From contig CAMBBS010000001.1 in assembly GCA_945863875.1 (NCBI GenBank), positions 1-64,000 of the forward strand: a DNA stretch of 64,000 nucleotides, given 5' to 3'. Below, piece by piece: positions 45,343 to 53,847 of the stretch. A program made the translations under genes and the position numbers. This DNA comes from Desulfopila aestuarii DSM 18488 (GTDB taxonomy: Bacteria; Desulfobacterota; Desulfobulbia; Desulfobulbales; Desulfocapsaceae). The notes under the pieces are model-generated. The model was not told the DNA's origin, ran no database searches, and worked only from the letters and a program-made list of their open reading frames with translations. Position 1 is the first letter of the stretch. Each line of letters opens with the position of its first letter.

Positions 45343-46302
45343 ATGAAACCCCGCGAAGCGTTTCAAGACATTGCCGCTGCGATGAATGCGGCCATTATCG
45401 GCCAGGCAACAGTGGTCGAGCGCCTCCTCATCGCCTTTCTTGCCGATGGCCATGTCCTCATGGAAGGTCTGCCCGGGGTGGCCAAGACGCGCTCGATCAA
45501 GACCCTTGGTAAACTGGTCGAAAGCGAATTCCGTCGCGTACAGTTTACCCCGGACCTGCTGCCATCGGACATCACCGGCTCGGAGATATACCGGGAACAG
45601 ACCGGTATCTTTGATTTCCAGCCCGGGCCAATTTTCGGCAACCTGGTGCTTGCCGACGAAATCAACCGCGCACCAGCCAAGGTGCAGGCCGCTCTGCTCG
45701 AGGCGATGGAAGAACGGCAGGTCACCGTCGCCGGCACGACCCATCAACTGCCTGCGCTCTTTCTTGTCCTTGCCACCCAGAACCCGATCGAGCAGGAAGG
45801 CACCTATCCGTTACCCGAGGCGCAAATGGACCGTTTTCTCCTCTATGTCAATGTGCCGTATCCGCCGGCGGAAAACGAGGCGGCGATCCTGCGCCTGGTG
45901 CGTGGCGAGAAGGCCGGCGGCTCCGCCGAAGCCGGGCCGAAGATTTCCCAGGATGTCGTCTTTGCCGCCCGCCGGGAAGTGAGTGCCATCCATGTCGCCG
46001 AAGCGGCGGAGCGCTACATTGTCGATCTGGTCATCGGCACCCGTGAACCGAAGCGTCACGGTGGCGAACTGGCCGGATGGATTCGTCTCGGGGCCAGTCC
46101 GCGGGCAACTCTCGCCCTTGATTCCGCAGCCCGCGCCCATGCCTGGCTGCGGGGTCAGGACTTCGTCTCGCCCGACAACATCCGGGCCGTCGCTCCGGCC
46201 TGTCTTGCCCACCGGATTCACCTCTCCTACGAAGCAGAAGCCGCCGGCAAGACCCGCACCGATGTGATCGAGGCTTTGCTGCAGGCTGTAGTCTCAATTT
46301 AG
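45343..46302 (+). CDS. MoxR-family AAA+ ATPase
   Basis: A 319-residue cytoplasmic AAA+ ATPase of the MoxR type, thought to act as a chaperone-like remodelling factor together with VWA-domain proteins. Walker A is seen as EGLPGVAKTRSIKTL, Walker B as LVLADEINRAPAKVQ and sensor 1 as FLVLATQNPIEQEG. It leads the run of tightly packed genes up to BatD. It lies 102 bases after the sulfatase, which suggests a role in folding or activating envelope proteins such as the sulfatase, though that is inference. Confidence 0.93.
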   Translation: MKPREAFQDIAAAMNAAIIGQATVVERLLIAFLADGHVLMEGLPGVAKTRSIKTLGKLVESEFRRVQFTPDLLPSDITGSEIYREQTGIFDFQPGPIFGNLVLADEINRAPAKVQAALLEAMEERQVTVAGTTHQLPALFLVLATQNPIEQEGTYPLPEAQMDRFLLYVNVPYPPAENEAAILRLVRGEKAGGSAEAGPKISQDVVFAARREVSAIHVAEAAERYIVDLVIGTREPKRHGGELAGWIRLGASPRATLALDSAARAHAWLRGQDFVSPDNIRAVAPACLAHRIHLSYEAEAAGKTRTDVIEALLQAVVSI

Positions 46303-46318
46303 CAAGAAGGTGACGGTC

Positions 46319-47284
46319 ATGAAAAACGCCACATCACCCCCCGCGATTGCCAGCGGCATTCAGACCTCGCTGGAGGCACTGCTGATGCTGCGCGCCGAGG
46401 CCCGCGGTTTCAGCTTTCTGCCGCGCCAGCCGGTGACCTCGCTGCTTGCCGGCCGCCATGGCTCACGGCTGCGCGGCCGCGGCCTGGCCTTTGAGGAACT
46501 GCGCCATTATCAGCAGGGTGATGACATTCGTACCATTGACTGGCGGGCCACCGCCCGGCTGCGCTCGCCGCACGTACGGGTCTACCGTGAGGAGCGCGAG
46601 CGTCCGGTCCTGCTGGTTGTCGATCAACGTCGCACCATGTTTTTCGGCAGTCGCCGTGCCATGAAATCGGTCGTAGCCGCCGAGGTTGCCGCCCTTGTCG
46701 CCTGGCGTACCCTTGCCGCCGGTGACCGGCTTGGCGGTATCGTTTTCAATGAGTTTGAGATGGTCGATCTGGCCCCGCATCGCAGCCAGACCAGGATCCT
46801 GCGCCTGTTGCACGAAGTGGTACGGCTGAACCAGCTGCTGGCAGAGGAACCAGCGGAACCGGTCGCGGGATCGGTAACCCTGAATCACGTCCTCGAGGCG
46901 GCACAGCGGCGCGCCGTCCATGATTATCTGGTGGTATTGATCGGCGATCTCGACGGGGCGGATGAAACCACCCAGCGGCTTGTCACCGGCCTGTCTGCCC
47001 ATAACGACGTCCTTCTGGTCGGCATCTATGATCCTCTTGGCGCCTCTCTCCAGGTCCAGCCGGGCATGACCGCGGTTGACCGGGGCATTTCCTGCGAACT
47101 GCCGGTGGGCTCCGCCTTCGCCGATTCTTTCCGGAAGGCCTTCGAGCACCGACTTGACCACTGGATGGGGATTGCCCGCAGCCTGCGTGTGCCGGTCATT
47201 CCCCTTTCGGCCGCCGCTTCACCGGCCCGGCAACTGCGTGACCTTTTTGGCACCCATCTGCAGCGGAGGACCGACGGCGCATGA
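46319..47284 (+). CDS. DUF58-family protein
   Basis: A 321-residue protein from the ATG at 46319, which is preceded by AAGAAGG; a GTG nine bases upstream is possible. The conserved core GDDIRTIDWRATARLRSP lies near residue 70, as in DUF58 proteins that accompany MoxR. A VWA-like fold follows (RPVLLVVDQRRTMFFGSRRA) with a degenerate metal site. No membrane segment is seen. It overlaps DUF4381 by four bases. Confidence 0.88.
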   Translation: MKNATSPPAIASGIQTSLEALLMLRAEARGFSFLPRQPVTSLLAGRHGSRLRGRGLAFEELRHYQQGDDIRTIDWRATARLRSPHVRVYREERERPVLLVVDQRRTMFFGSRRAMKSVVAAEVAALVAWRTLAAGDRLGGIVFNEFEMVDLAPHRSQTRILRLLHEVVRLNQLLAEEPAEPVAGSVTLNHVLEAAQRRAVHDYLVVLIGDLDGADETTQRLVTGLSAHNDVLLVGIYDPLGASLQVQPGMTAVDRGISCELPVGSAFADSFRKAFEHRLDHWMGIARSLRVPVIPLSAAASPARQLRDLFGTHLQRRTDGA

Positions 47285-47793
47285 ACCCGGATCCCACCAG
47301 TCTCGACAATCTGCATGATCTCGTCATTCCGCCCCCAATGCCGTGGTGGCCGCCGGCGCCGGGCTGGTATGTGCTGAGCGCGCTGCTGGCAGTGGCGGCA
47401 GCCTGGCTGGCATGGCGTTCCTGGAAACGATGGTGTGCCAACGGGTATCGACGGGCCGCACTGCGTGAACTGGCCAAGGCGCAGGACGTTACCGCCATAG
47501 CTGAACTGCTCCGCCGCACTGCACTCGCCATCATGCCGCGATCTGTCGTTGCGTCCATGAGCGGCCCCGACTGGGCGGACTGGCTGGCCGCCCATTGTTC
47601 CGACCCCATGCCCGGCCCTGTGCGCACGCAACTCACCTCCGGCGTCTATGGCCGCCGGGCAGCAGAACAGGAGATCCCCGCCCTGCGCAACTATGCCGCC
47701 CGCTGGATCGCCCGCCACTGCCTGTTGCCGTCCAACCGGATACCTCCATGCCATGAAAAAAACATTCAAAAAAAGGAGATGAAACAATCATGA
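47281..47793 (+). CDS. DUF4381-family membrane protein
   Basis: A 170-residue protein with a single N-terminal membrane helix (about 27-45, GWYVLSALLAVAAAWLAWR) after a proline-rich start (PPPMPWWPPAPG). The cytoplasmic tail has the helical ELLRRTALAIMPRSVVASM region common to DUF4381. It overlaps the genes on both sides by four bases. In MoxR/Bat operons it appears regularly between DUF58 and the VWA proteins. Confidence 0.85.
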   Translation: MNPDPTSLDNLHDLVIPPPMPWWPPAPGWYVLSALLAVAAAWLAWRSWKRWCANGYRRAALRELAKAQDVTAIAELLRRTALAIMPRSVVASMSGPDWADWLAAHCSDPMPGPVRTQLTSGVYGRRAAEQEIPALRNYAARWIARHCLLPSNRIPPCHEKNIQKKEMKQS

Positions 47794-48788
47794 AAATTTC
47801 CTGCCGTCACCGGTTCATTGCACTTGTGTCTGTTTGCGTACTGGCCTGCTCGGCGAATATCGTGCCGGCCGCTGACGATCCGCTCCCTTCCTGGCAGGAC
47901 GGCAAGACCAGGCAGGCCATCATGGACTTCGTCAGGAAGGTCACCGAGGCAGAGTCTCCGGATTTCGTTGTCGAAGCAAAGCGGATTGCCACCTTTGATA
48001 ACGACGGCACCTTGTGGGCGGAGCAGCCAATGTATTTCCAGGCATGCTTTGTTTTTGACCGGATCAAGGCCCTTGCCCGGCAGCACCCGGAATGGGAGAC
48101 GAAGGAACCTTTTGCCTCGGTGCTCAAAGGCGACCTGAAAGCGGCTCTGGCGGGCGGGGAGCGGGGAGTGCTGGAAATGGTCATGGCCACGCATGCGGGT
48201 ATGACCACCGGAGAGTTCGAGCAGATCGTACGAGACTGGATCGCCAGCGCAAAGCATCCTGTAACCAGAAGACCATTTGCCGGGATGGTCTATCAACCTA
48301 TGCTTGAGTTGCTCGACTACCTGCGGGCAAACGGTTTCAAGACCTTCATCTTTTCCGGTGGCGGTATTGAGTTCATGCGTCCGTGGACGGAAAAAGTGTA
48401 TGGCATCCCGCCCGAGCAGGTTTTCGGCAGCAGCGTGAAGACCAGGTTTGAGCTGCGTTACGATAAACCCGTGCTCGTGCGCCTGCCGGAAATCAACTTC
48501 ATTGACGACAAGGCAGGAAAAGCCGTCGCCATCCAGCAGCATATCGGCCGTCGTCCCATTGCCGCCTTCGGCAATTCCGACGGAGACCTGCAGATGCTGC
48601 AATGGACAGCCGCCGGCCCCGGCCCCGGTTTCTGCCTTCTTGTTCACCATACCGATGCAGAACGTGAGTGGGCCTATGATCGACAGAGCGACATCGGCCG
48701 TCTCGACCAAGGACTCGACGAGGCCAAGGCCAAGGGCTGGACGGTTGTCGACATGAAAAACGACTGGAAAGAGATATATCCGAAATAA
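47790..48788 (+). CDS. exported HAD-superfamily phosphatase
   Basis: A 332-residue HAD-type phosphatase with a signal peptide (LVSVCVLACSANIVPAAD), so it acts in the periplasm. Motif I is TFDNDGTLWAEQ with the two aspartates. Motif II is FIFSGGGIEFM and motif IV is AFGNSDGDLQML. Its place inside a MoxR/Bat operon is unusual, because the cytoplasmic ATPase and the envelope VWA proteins on either side are normally adjacent. It overlaps DUF4381 by four bases and precedes BatA by 18. It may remove phosphate from a substrate that the sulfatase also handles, but that is speculative. Confidence 0.88.
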   Translation: MKISCRHRFIALVSVCVLACSANIVPAADDPLPSWQDGKTRQAIMDFVRKVTEAESPDFVVEAKRIATFDNDGTLWAEQPMYFQACFVFDRIKALARQHPEWETKEPFASVLKGDLKAALAGGERGVLEMVMATHAGMTTGEFEQIVRDWIASAKHPVTRRPFAGMVYQPMLELLDYLRANGFKTFIFSGGGIEFMRPWTEKVYGIPPEQVFGSSVKTRFELRYDKPVLVRLPEINFIDDKAGKAVAIQQHIGRRPIAAFGNSDGDLQMLQWTAAGPGPGFCLLVHHTDAEREWAYDRQSDIGRLDQGLDEAKAKGWTVVDMKNDWKEIYPK

Positions 48789-48806
48789 GACCGGAACTCG
48801 ACTGCT

Positions 48807-49844
48807 ATGGTGAATCTTGCCTATCCTTGGATTTTCATCCTGCTGCCGTTACCCTGGCTGCTGCGTTATCTCCTGCCGCCGCGGCAGACGGTACAGGTGG
48901 CGGTGCGGGTACCGTTCGGGGATCGGATTCTGGCCGCAAGTACCGGAAGAATTGCCGCGCGCAAACTCAAACGACGATGGGGGCCGACCGTGGCGCCGTC
49001 CCTCGTCTGGCTGCTGATTGTCACCGCCCTGGCCCGCCCGCACTGGCTGGAGCCACCGGTGACGCATGAGCAGCCGACCCGTGATCTGTTGCTGCTGGTT
49101 GATATCTCAGGCTCCATGCGCCAAGAGGATTTTACCAACTCCGCAGGCGTGAAGGTCGATCGCCTCCATGCGGTGAAGGAGGTGCTGGGTGATTTTCTTT
49201 CGCGCCGCAAGGGTGATCGCGTGGGACTGGTGGTGTTTGGCGATGCGCCGTTTCTGCAGGCGCCATTTTCCACCGATCTCGACCTTTCCCGAAAACTGCT
49301 TGATGAGACCGAGATCGGAATGGCTGGGCCACGGACCGCCTTTGGCGATGCCATCGGTCTTGGCGTGACCCTCTTTGACAACAGTGAAGCCCCCGCCAGG
49401 ACCATCATTGCCCTGACCGACGGTAATGACACCACCAGCCAGGTGCCGCCGGTCGAGGCTGCCCGGGTGGCAAAAGAACGGGGTATCCGCATTCATGCGG
49501 TGGCAATCGGCGACCCGGTGACGGTCGGCGAGGAAAGGCTGGATGAGGCCGTACTCCGCCTCGTTGCAAAGACCGGCGGCGGATCCTATTTTTTTGCCGG
49601 TGATCGCAGACAGCTTGCGGGCATTTATGAGCAACTGGACAGGATCGAGACGAACCAGGTGAAGGTCGTCAGTTACCGTCCCCGTCGCGATCTCTATTAT
49701 TGGCCGCTTATTGCAGCACTGATGCTGTCTCTGGCAACAAAGGCCCAGGTCATTCTGCGCGGCTTTCGGTGCCCGGCCCCCGCACAGATGCCTGGCACCG
49801 TTCGTGTCGATCCCCTCAGCGGACGGCTGGAGGTGCGGAAATGA
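48807..49844 (+). CDS. VWA-domain membrane protein (BatA-like)
   Basis: A 345-residue membrane protein with two N-terminal helices (about 4-20 and 58-75), a cytoplasmic or periplasmic VWA domain and a C-terminal helix near 305-320. The metal-ion-dependent adhesion site is intact: LLLVDISGSMRQEDF near residue 95 and IALTDGNDTTSQ near 205. It overlaps BatB by four bases (ATGA). It probably forms an envelope complex with the next genes and the MoxR ATPase. Confidence 0.9.
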   Translation: MVNLAYPWIFILLPLPWLLRYLLPPRQTVQVAVRVPFGDRILAASTGRIAARKLKRRWGPTVAPSLVWLLIVTALARPHWLEPPVTHEQPTRDLLLLVDISGSMRQEDFTNSAGVKVDRLHAVKEVLGDFLSRRKGDRVGLVVFGDAPFLQAPFSTDLDLSRKLLDETEIGMAGPRTAFGDAIGLGVTLFDNSEAPARTIIALTDGNDTTSQVPPVEAARVAKERGIRIHAVAIGDPVTVGEERLDEAVLRLVAKTGGGSYFFAGDRRQLAGIYEQLDRIETNQVKVVSYRPRRDLYYWPLIAALMLSLATKAQVILRGFRCPAPAQMPGTVRVDPLSGRLEVRK

Positions 49845-50767
49845 CAACAAGCCTCACCGACTTCCATTTCATCCGGCCCGGCTGGCTGCTGCTTGTGCCG
49901 CTGGTCGTCGGTCTGTGGTGGGTTTGGTTGAGATACTCCGACCCGCTGCGCGGCTGGCGGCAACAGATTGCGCCTGAACTCCTGAAGGCGCTGACCGTTG
50001 GGGGCGGGCCGGGGCAGCGTCGGTCGGCACAGAGGCTGCTGGTCGTGTGGTTGTTGGCTGTAGTGGCCATAGCCGGCCCAACCTGGCAGCTCGAGCCCAG
50101 CCCTTTCGCCGATGACGCCTCGCCACTGATGATCGTGCTGAAAGCCGATGCCGGCATGGAACAACCCGATCCCGCCCCCTCCCGGCTTGAACGTGCCCGC
50201 CTGAAAATCGCCGATCTGGCCGAAGCTCGTAAAGGTCAGCCACTCGGCCTGATCGCCTATGCGGGTTCCGCCCATCTCGTTCTGCCGCCGACCCGCGATA
50301 CCGCCGTGGTCGCCGTTATGGCCGCGGAGGTCGGTCCGGACATCATGCCTGTCGCCGGTGACCGCCTCGATCTCGCCCTGGGTGAGGCCGGACGTGTGCT
50401 TGATGCCGGCGGACAGGGTGGCAGTATCCTTGTCCTGGCCGACTCGGTGCATGTCGATTCCGTCCTGCTGCAGGCTGTGGCTGCCGACTTGTCCCCGTCT
50501 GTCCAGTTCCTGGCCATCAATAGTTCCGATTCTTCCGAAGACCATGCCCTTCGCAGCGCTGCCCGTACACTCCGAGCCCATGTCGAACCGTTCGATATGG
50601 GCGGCAGGGATGTCGCGGCCGTTGTCCGTCGAGCTGCGCATGCACCGGTCGCGCAGGTGGGTGGACAAGGCGGGCATTGGCAGGAGGCGGGCTACTGGCT
50701 GGTGCCGCTGCTGGCCCTGGCCGTTCTCGTATCTTTTCGCCGTGGGGCAGCTGGGGGGACAAGGTGA
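49841..50767 (+). CDS. VWA-like membrane protein (BatB-like), degenerate metal site
   Basis: A 308-residue partner of BatA, with helices near 14-33 and 68-84 and a C-terminal helix near 287-303. The VWA fold is present, but the metal motif DxSxS is replaced by LKADAGMEQPD near residue 106, so ion binding is doubtful. The start at 49841 is set by an ATGA overlap with BatA, although the frame is open further upstream. It overlaps the TPR protein by a GTGA. Confidence 0.82.
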   Translation: MTTSLTDFHFIRPGWLLLVPLVVGLWWVWLRYSDPLRGWRQQIAPELLKALTVGGGPGQRRSAQRLLVVWLLAVVAIAGPTWQLEPSPFADDASPLMIVLKADAGMEQPDPAPSRLERARLKIADLAEARKGQPLGLIAYAGSAHLVLPPTRDTAVVAVMAAEVGPDIMPVAGDRLDLALGEAGRVLDAGGQGGSILVLADSVHVDSVLLQAVAADLSPSVQFLAINSSDSSEDHALRSAARTLRAHVEPFDMGGRDVAAVVRRAAHAPVAQVGGQGGHWQEAGYWLVPLLALAVLVSFRRGAAGGTR

Positions 50768-51348
50768 GAGAAATCCTGGCCATGATGGCGGCTGTCTGGA
50801 TGAGCCTGTGGTTCACCCCCGATGAGCGGGGGTGGCGGCTTTTCGAGCGCGGGGAGTTCAGCGAAGCGGCAGATGCATTCAACGATCCGCTGTGGCGGGG
50901 AACGGCCCTGTATCGCGCCGGTGAATTCGAAAAAGCGGCCCGGGCCTTTGCCCGTTGCGACTCCGCCGAGGCCTTTTATAATCAAGGCAATGCCTTGCTG
51001 ATGCATGGCGATTACCAGAGCGCCGTCAGCCGTTACGACCAGGCCCTGGAAAAACGGCCGGACTGGAGAGAGGCGGTTGAAAACAGGGAGATCGCCAGAG
51101 CCAGGGGGAAAGCGACCGAGACACCGGGCGGTGAGATGGGCGAGCAGCAAATCGGTGCCGATAAGATCATCTTCGACAAGAAGGCCAGGCAGTCCGGCCA
51201 GGACACCGAGACAGCAGGAGGGAAAGCCCTTTCCGACCAGGAAATGCAAGCCCTTTGGTTACGCCGGGTACAGACGCGGCCGGCGGATTTTTTGAAGGCC
51301 AAGTTTTCCTGTCAGCAGGCTGCCCGGAAAGAAGGGGGCGATATATGA
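50764..51348 (+). CDS. tetratricopeptide-repeat protein (BatC-like)
   Basis: A 194-residue protein with a GTG start in a four-base overlap with BatB. The hydrophobic N-terminus (LAMMAAVWMSLWF) may be a membrane anchor. Two or three TPR units follow (LFERGEFSEAADAFNDP, ALYRAGEFEKAARAFARC, NQGNALLMHGDYQSAVSRYDQ), then a polar tail. It overlaps BatD by four bases and would scaffold the envelope complex. Confidence 0.85.
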   Translation: MREILAMMAAVWMSLWFTPDERGWRLFERGEFSEAADAFNDPLWRGTALYRAGEFEKAARAFARCDSAEAFYNQGNALLMHGDYQSAVSRYDQALEKRPDWREAVENREIARARGKATETPGGEMGEQQIGADKIIFDKKARQSGQDTETAGGKALSDQEMQALWLRRVQTRPADFLKAKFSCQQAARKEGGDI

Positions 51349-52571
51349 AAATCCGCATCTGGTTGATCGTCTGCTGCTGTATATATGCCGTCGAGGTGTG
51401 GGCGGAGATTCCTGCCGTAACGGTGCATGTGCCGGAAACGAAGGCCTGGATTGGTCAGCGCGTACAGATCTTTGTCGAATTGAGGGCCTCCGGTACCTTT
51501 GCAGGCACCGCGGGCTTTGACCTGCCGCAACTTCCTGGGGTGTTGTTGATGAAAATAGGCAATCCCGTGGTTGGATCAGAGGAGATCGGAGATCAAAGCT
51601 GGTTTGTCCAGACGCATGAATTTGCGTTATTTTCACAAAAGCCGGGAGTGCTCGAAGTGCCTGCGTTTGCCGTGCGCTTTTCCCACCGGCAAGATTTTGC
51701 CGGGCCTGTTACCGAGGTGCAGGCAGAGGCTCCCGGCTGGAACCTGGCGATCGAACGCCCGCCCGGCACCGAGCGGATCGGCTTTCTTATTGTCACCGAA
51801 TCGCTCGAGGTCACCGAGACATGGGAGCCACGGCCAGGTCCCGTCCGGGCAGGAGCGATGTTCAAACGCACCATCGTTCAGCAGGCCCCGCAGATTCCCG
51901 GCATGGCCCTTGCCCCGATGCCTGCCGCCGCACCGAAGGGTGTCCGCATTTATACCGGCGAATCGACCACCGAGGACCGGTTCGAGCGCGGCGATTTTCT
52001 TGGCAGGCGTCGTGATACGTTCACCTACCTGTTCACGGAACCGGGCACGGTGACACTTCCGGCCCTCAGCTCTATGTGGTGGAACCCAAGGTCAAAGACG
52101 CTTCAGGCAACCACTCTGCCGGCGGTAGTCGTCCAGGTGGCACCGGCGCCTGCCGCGCCGCCTTCCACGGCAAGGCCTGTCTGGCCATATCTGTCGGCGG
52201 GGGCTCTGGCCATCGGCCTGATTGCCTGGCAAAGACGCCGTTTGGCGGCATGGCTGGAACAATACCGTCTATGGTTGAATCCGCCGGAACGTGCAGTCGA
52301 GCGCAATCTGCTCCGGGCCTGCGGGTGTGACGATGCCAAGTCCGCTGCCGCTGCCTGGTTCGCCTGGCGAAACAGGCAGCCCATCGACTTCAGGCCCGGT
52401 CCTGAGCTGGATTCAGCTGTTCTTCGTCTCCACAGAAACCTCTTTGGGCCGGAACCTGGCGATTCCTGGAGGGGTAACGCGCTCGCGTGCGCCCTCCGAA
52501 AAAACCTGGCAACCGGGAAAAAACATCGTTTTCAAAAAAAGCACTCTGCCTTGCCTTTGCTCAATGCATAA
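51345..52571 (+). CDS. BatD-like envelope protein
   Basis: A 408-residue protein from the ATG in an ATGA overlap with the TPR gene. A signal peptide (IRIWLIVCCCIYAVEVWA) is followed by a beta-rich periplasmic region with VHVPETKAWIGQRVQIFVEL. A membrane helix comes near 280-297 (WPYLSAGALAIGLIAW), then a cytoplasmic tail. It ends the MoxR-Bat run. Such genes have been linked to aerotolerance in Bacteroides, but the role elsewhere is open. Confidence 0.85.
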   Translation: MKIRIWLIVCCCIYAVEVWAEIPAVTVHVPETKAWIGQRVQIFVELRASGTFAGTAGFDLPQLPGVLLMKIGNPVVGSEEIGDQSWFVQTHEFALFSQKPGVLEVPAFAVRFSHRQDFAGPVTEVQAEAPGWNLAIERPPGTERIGFLIVTESLEVTETWEPRPGPVRAGAMFKRTIVQQAPQIPGMALAPMPAAAPKGVRIYTGESTTEDRFERGDFLGRRRDTFTYLFTEPGTVTLPALSSMWWNPRSKTLQATTLPAVVVQVAPAPAAPPSTARPVWPYLSAGALAIGLIAWQRRRLAAWLEQYRLWLNPPERAVERNLLRACGCDDAKSAAAAWFAWRNRQPIDFRPGPELDSAVLRLHRNLFGPEPGDSWRGNALACALRKNLATGKKHRFQKKHSALPLLNA

Positions 52572-52781
52572 CATACCTCTCGATACCGGGCAGCCGCGAG
52601 GTGCATGCAGCACTGTTAGCCCCAGTGCCGACAATCAGGAGACAACCACTTCATGGAAACGGTAAGGAAAAGCGACGGTGCCATTCTTGGCAGATGTCAA
52701 TCCGTTAACGGCTTGGATGCCGTGAATTTTCCGGTCATGGAGAAGATCCCGAAAGACCATTATGGCGTAAAGGAGAACGAC

Positions 52782-53534
52782 ATGGAGAAAAAAACAACAA
52801 CGATGAAGGTAAGAGTAACGAGCCTGGTTTTGTCGATCTGCGGACTCTCGGCGGGATCGGCCTGGGCAGCTCCTCACGGCTGGAAATTTGAGTTGACGCC
52901 GTATGTCTGGGCCGCAGGGATCGACGGCGATATCGAGGTGAATGGCAGGAAGGTCGATGCCGATATGGGATTTGAAGATTTGGTTGACAAGGTCGATATC
53001 GGCGGATCCTTTCTTGCGGTAATACAAAAGGGAAGGTGGGTGAACTGGCTTCAGGTGGATTACCTCGGGTTGAGTGATGACGAGAACGTCCCGTCGCCAG
53101 ACGCAACCGAGGTGAACATTGAATCGGATACGCTCTATCTGACGGCGGCAACCGGTATTCAGGTTGGTCTCTGGCGGGAGGGTCAGACCCTCGACATCAT
53201 GGGCGGTATCCGTTACGTGCGCATGGATAATGAGTTGACCATATCCGGCGTGGGTTCTTTCGACGAAACCATGGATATCTATGATGGAGTGCTGGTCCTA
53301 CGGCCCAGTTGGCCTCTCAGCGAGCGCTGGAGATTTAATCCAACGCTGTCGATCGGTGCCGGCGACTCGGATCTGACTTATGAACTGCAGCCTCAGTTCC
53401 AGTTCAATTTTACAGAAACATGGGCGATGCGCATAGGTTACAGACGTCTCTATTATGATAGCGAGGGAAGCAGGGGGAATTCCTTCGACGGAGCTTTCCA
53501 CGGATTTTTTATCGGTTTCGGCGGGATGTTTTAG
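52782..53534 (+). CDS. outer-membrane beta-barrel protein
   Basis: About 250 residues from an ATG with AAAGGAG before it. A signal peptide ending at SAWAAP is followed by alternating hydrophobic/polar strands typical of an OmpA- or OmpW-sized barrel: WKFELTPYVWAAGIDGDIEV, WVNWLQVDYLGLSDDE and MRIGYRRLYYDSEG. The last residue is Phe in GFFIGFGGMF, as required for barrel assembly. It could pass small sulfated or phosphorylated compounds, but no ligand is suggested by sequence. It is separated from BatD by 210 bases, so it may be transcribed from its own promoter. Confidence 0.75.
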   Translation: MEKKTTTMKVRVTSLVLSICGLSAGSAWAAPHGWKFELTPYVWAAGIDGDIEVNGRKVDADMGFEDLVDKVDIGGSFLAVIQKGRWVNWLQVDYLGLSDDENVPSPDATEVNIESDTLYLTAATGIQVGLWREGQTLDIMGGIRYVRMDNELTISGVGSFDETMDIYDGVLVLRPSWPLSERWRFNPTLSIGAGDSDLTYELQPQFQFNFTETWAMRIGYRRLYYDSEGSRGNSFDGAFHGFFIGFGGMF

Positions 53535-53847
53535 TGGTGCACCGAATATGGGGGTCATCTGTCCCTTCCGGCATGTGAAGGAGGAAATCAGGGTATTGAA
53601 AGCACGGTTGGTTCTTGTGGAGGCGCGGTATTCGGTGGAGGAAAATGACAGCATAAATGCCTCGGTACTTTAGACTGCCAAGAGAATAAGTAGAGCAGAA
53701 ATAGAAAACGTGATACAGTCGATCAGAAATCCGGTTCGCGATACATATCTGTTTTCCATGATCGACACAGCAAGCATCGTCAAGCCGATGATTGCCGTGG
53801 TCTTTTTGCCAAGAGCCGCAAATATCGATTTTAGGTGCTTACGAACG

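Noticed and set aside
52600-52781. Sigma-54-like sequence before the outer-membrane protein
   Set aside because: A TTGGCAG element is present, but no GC lies at the right distance for the -12 element.
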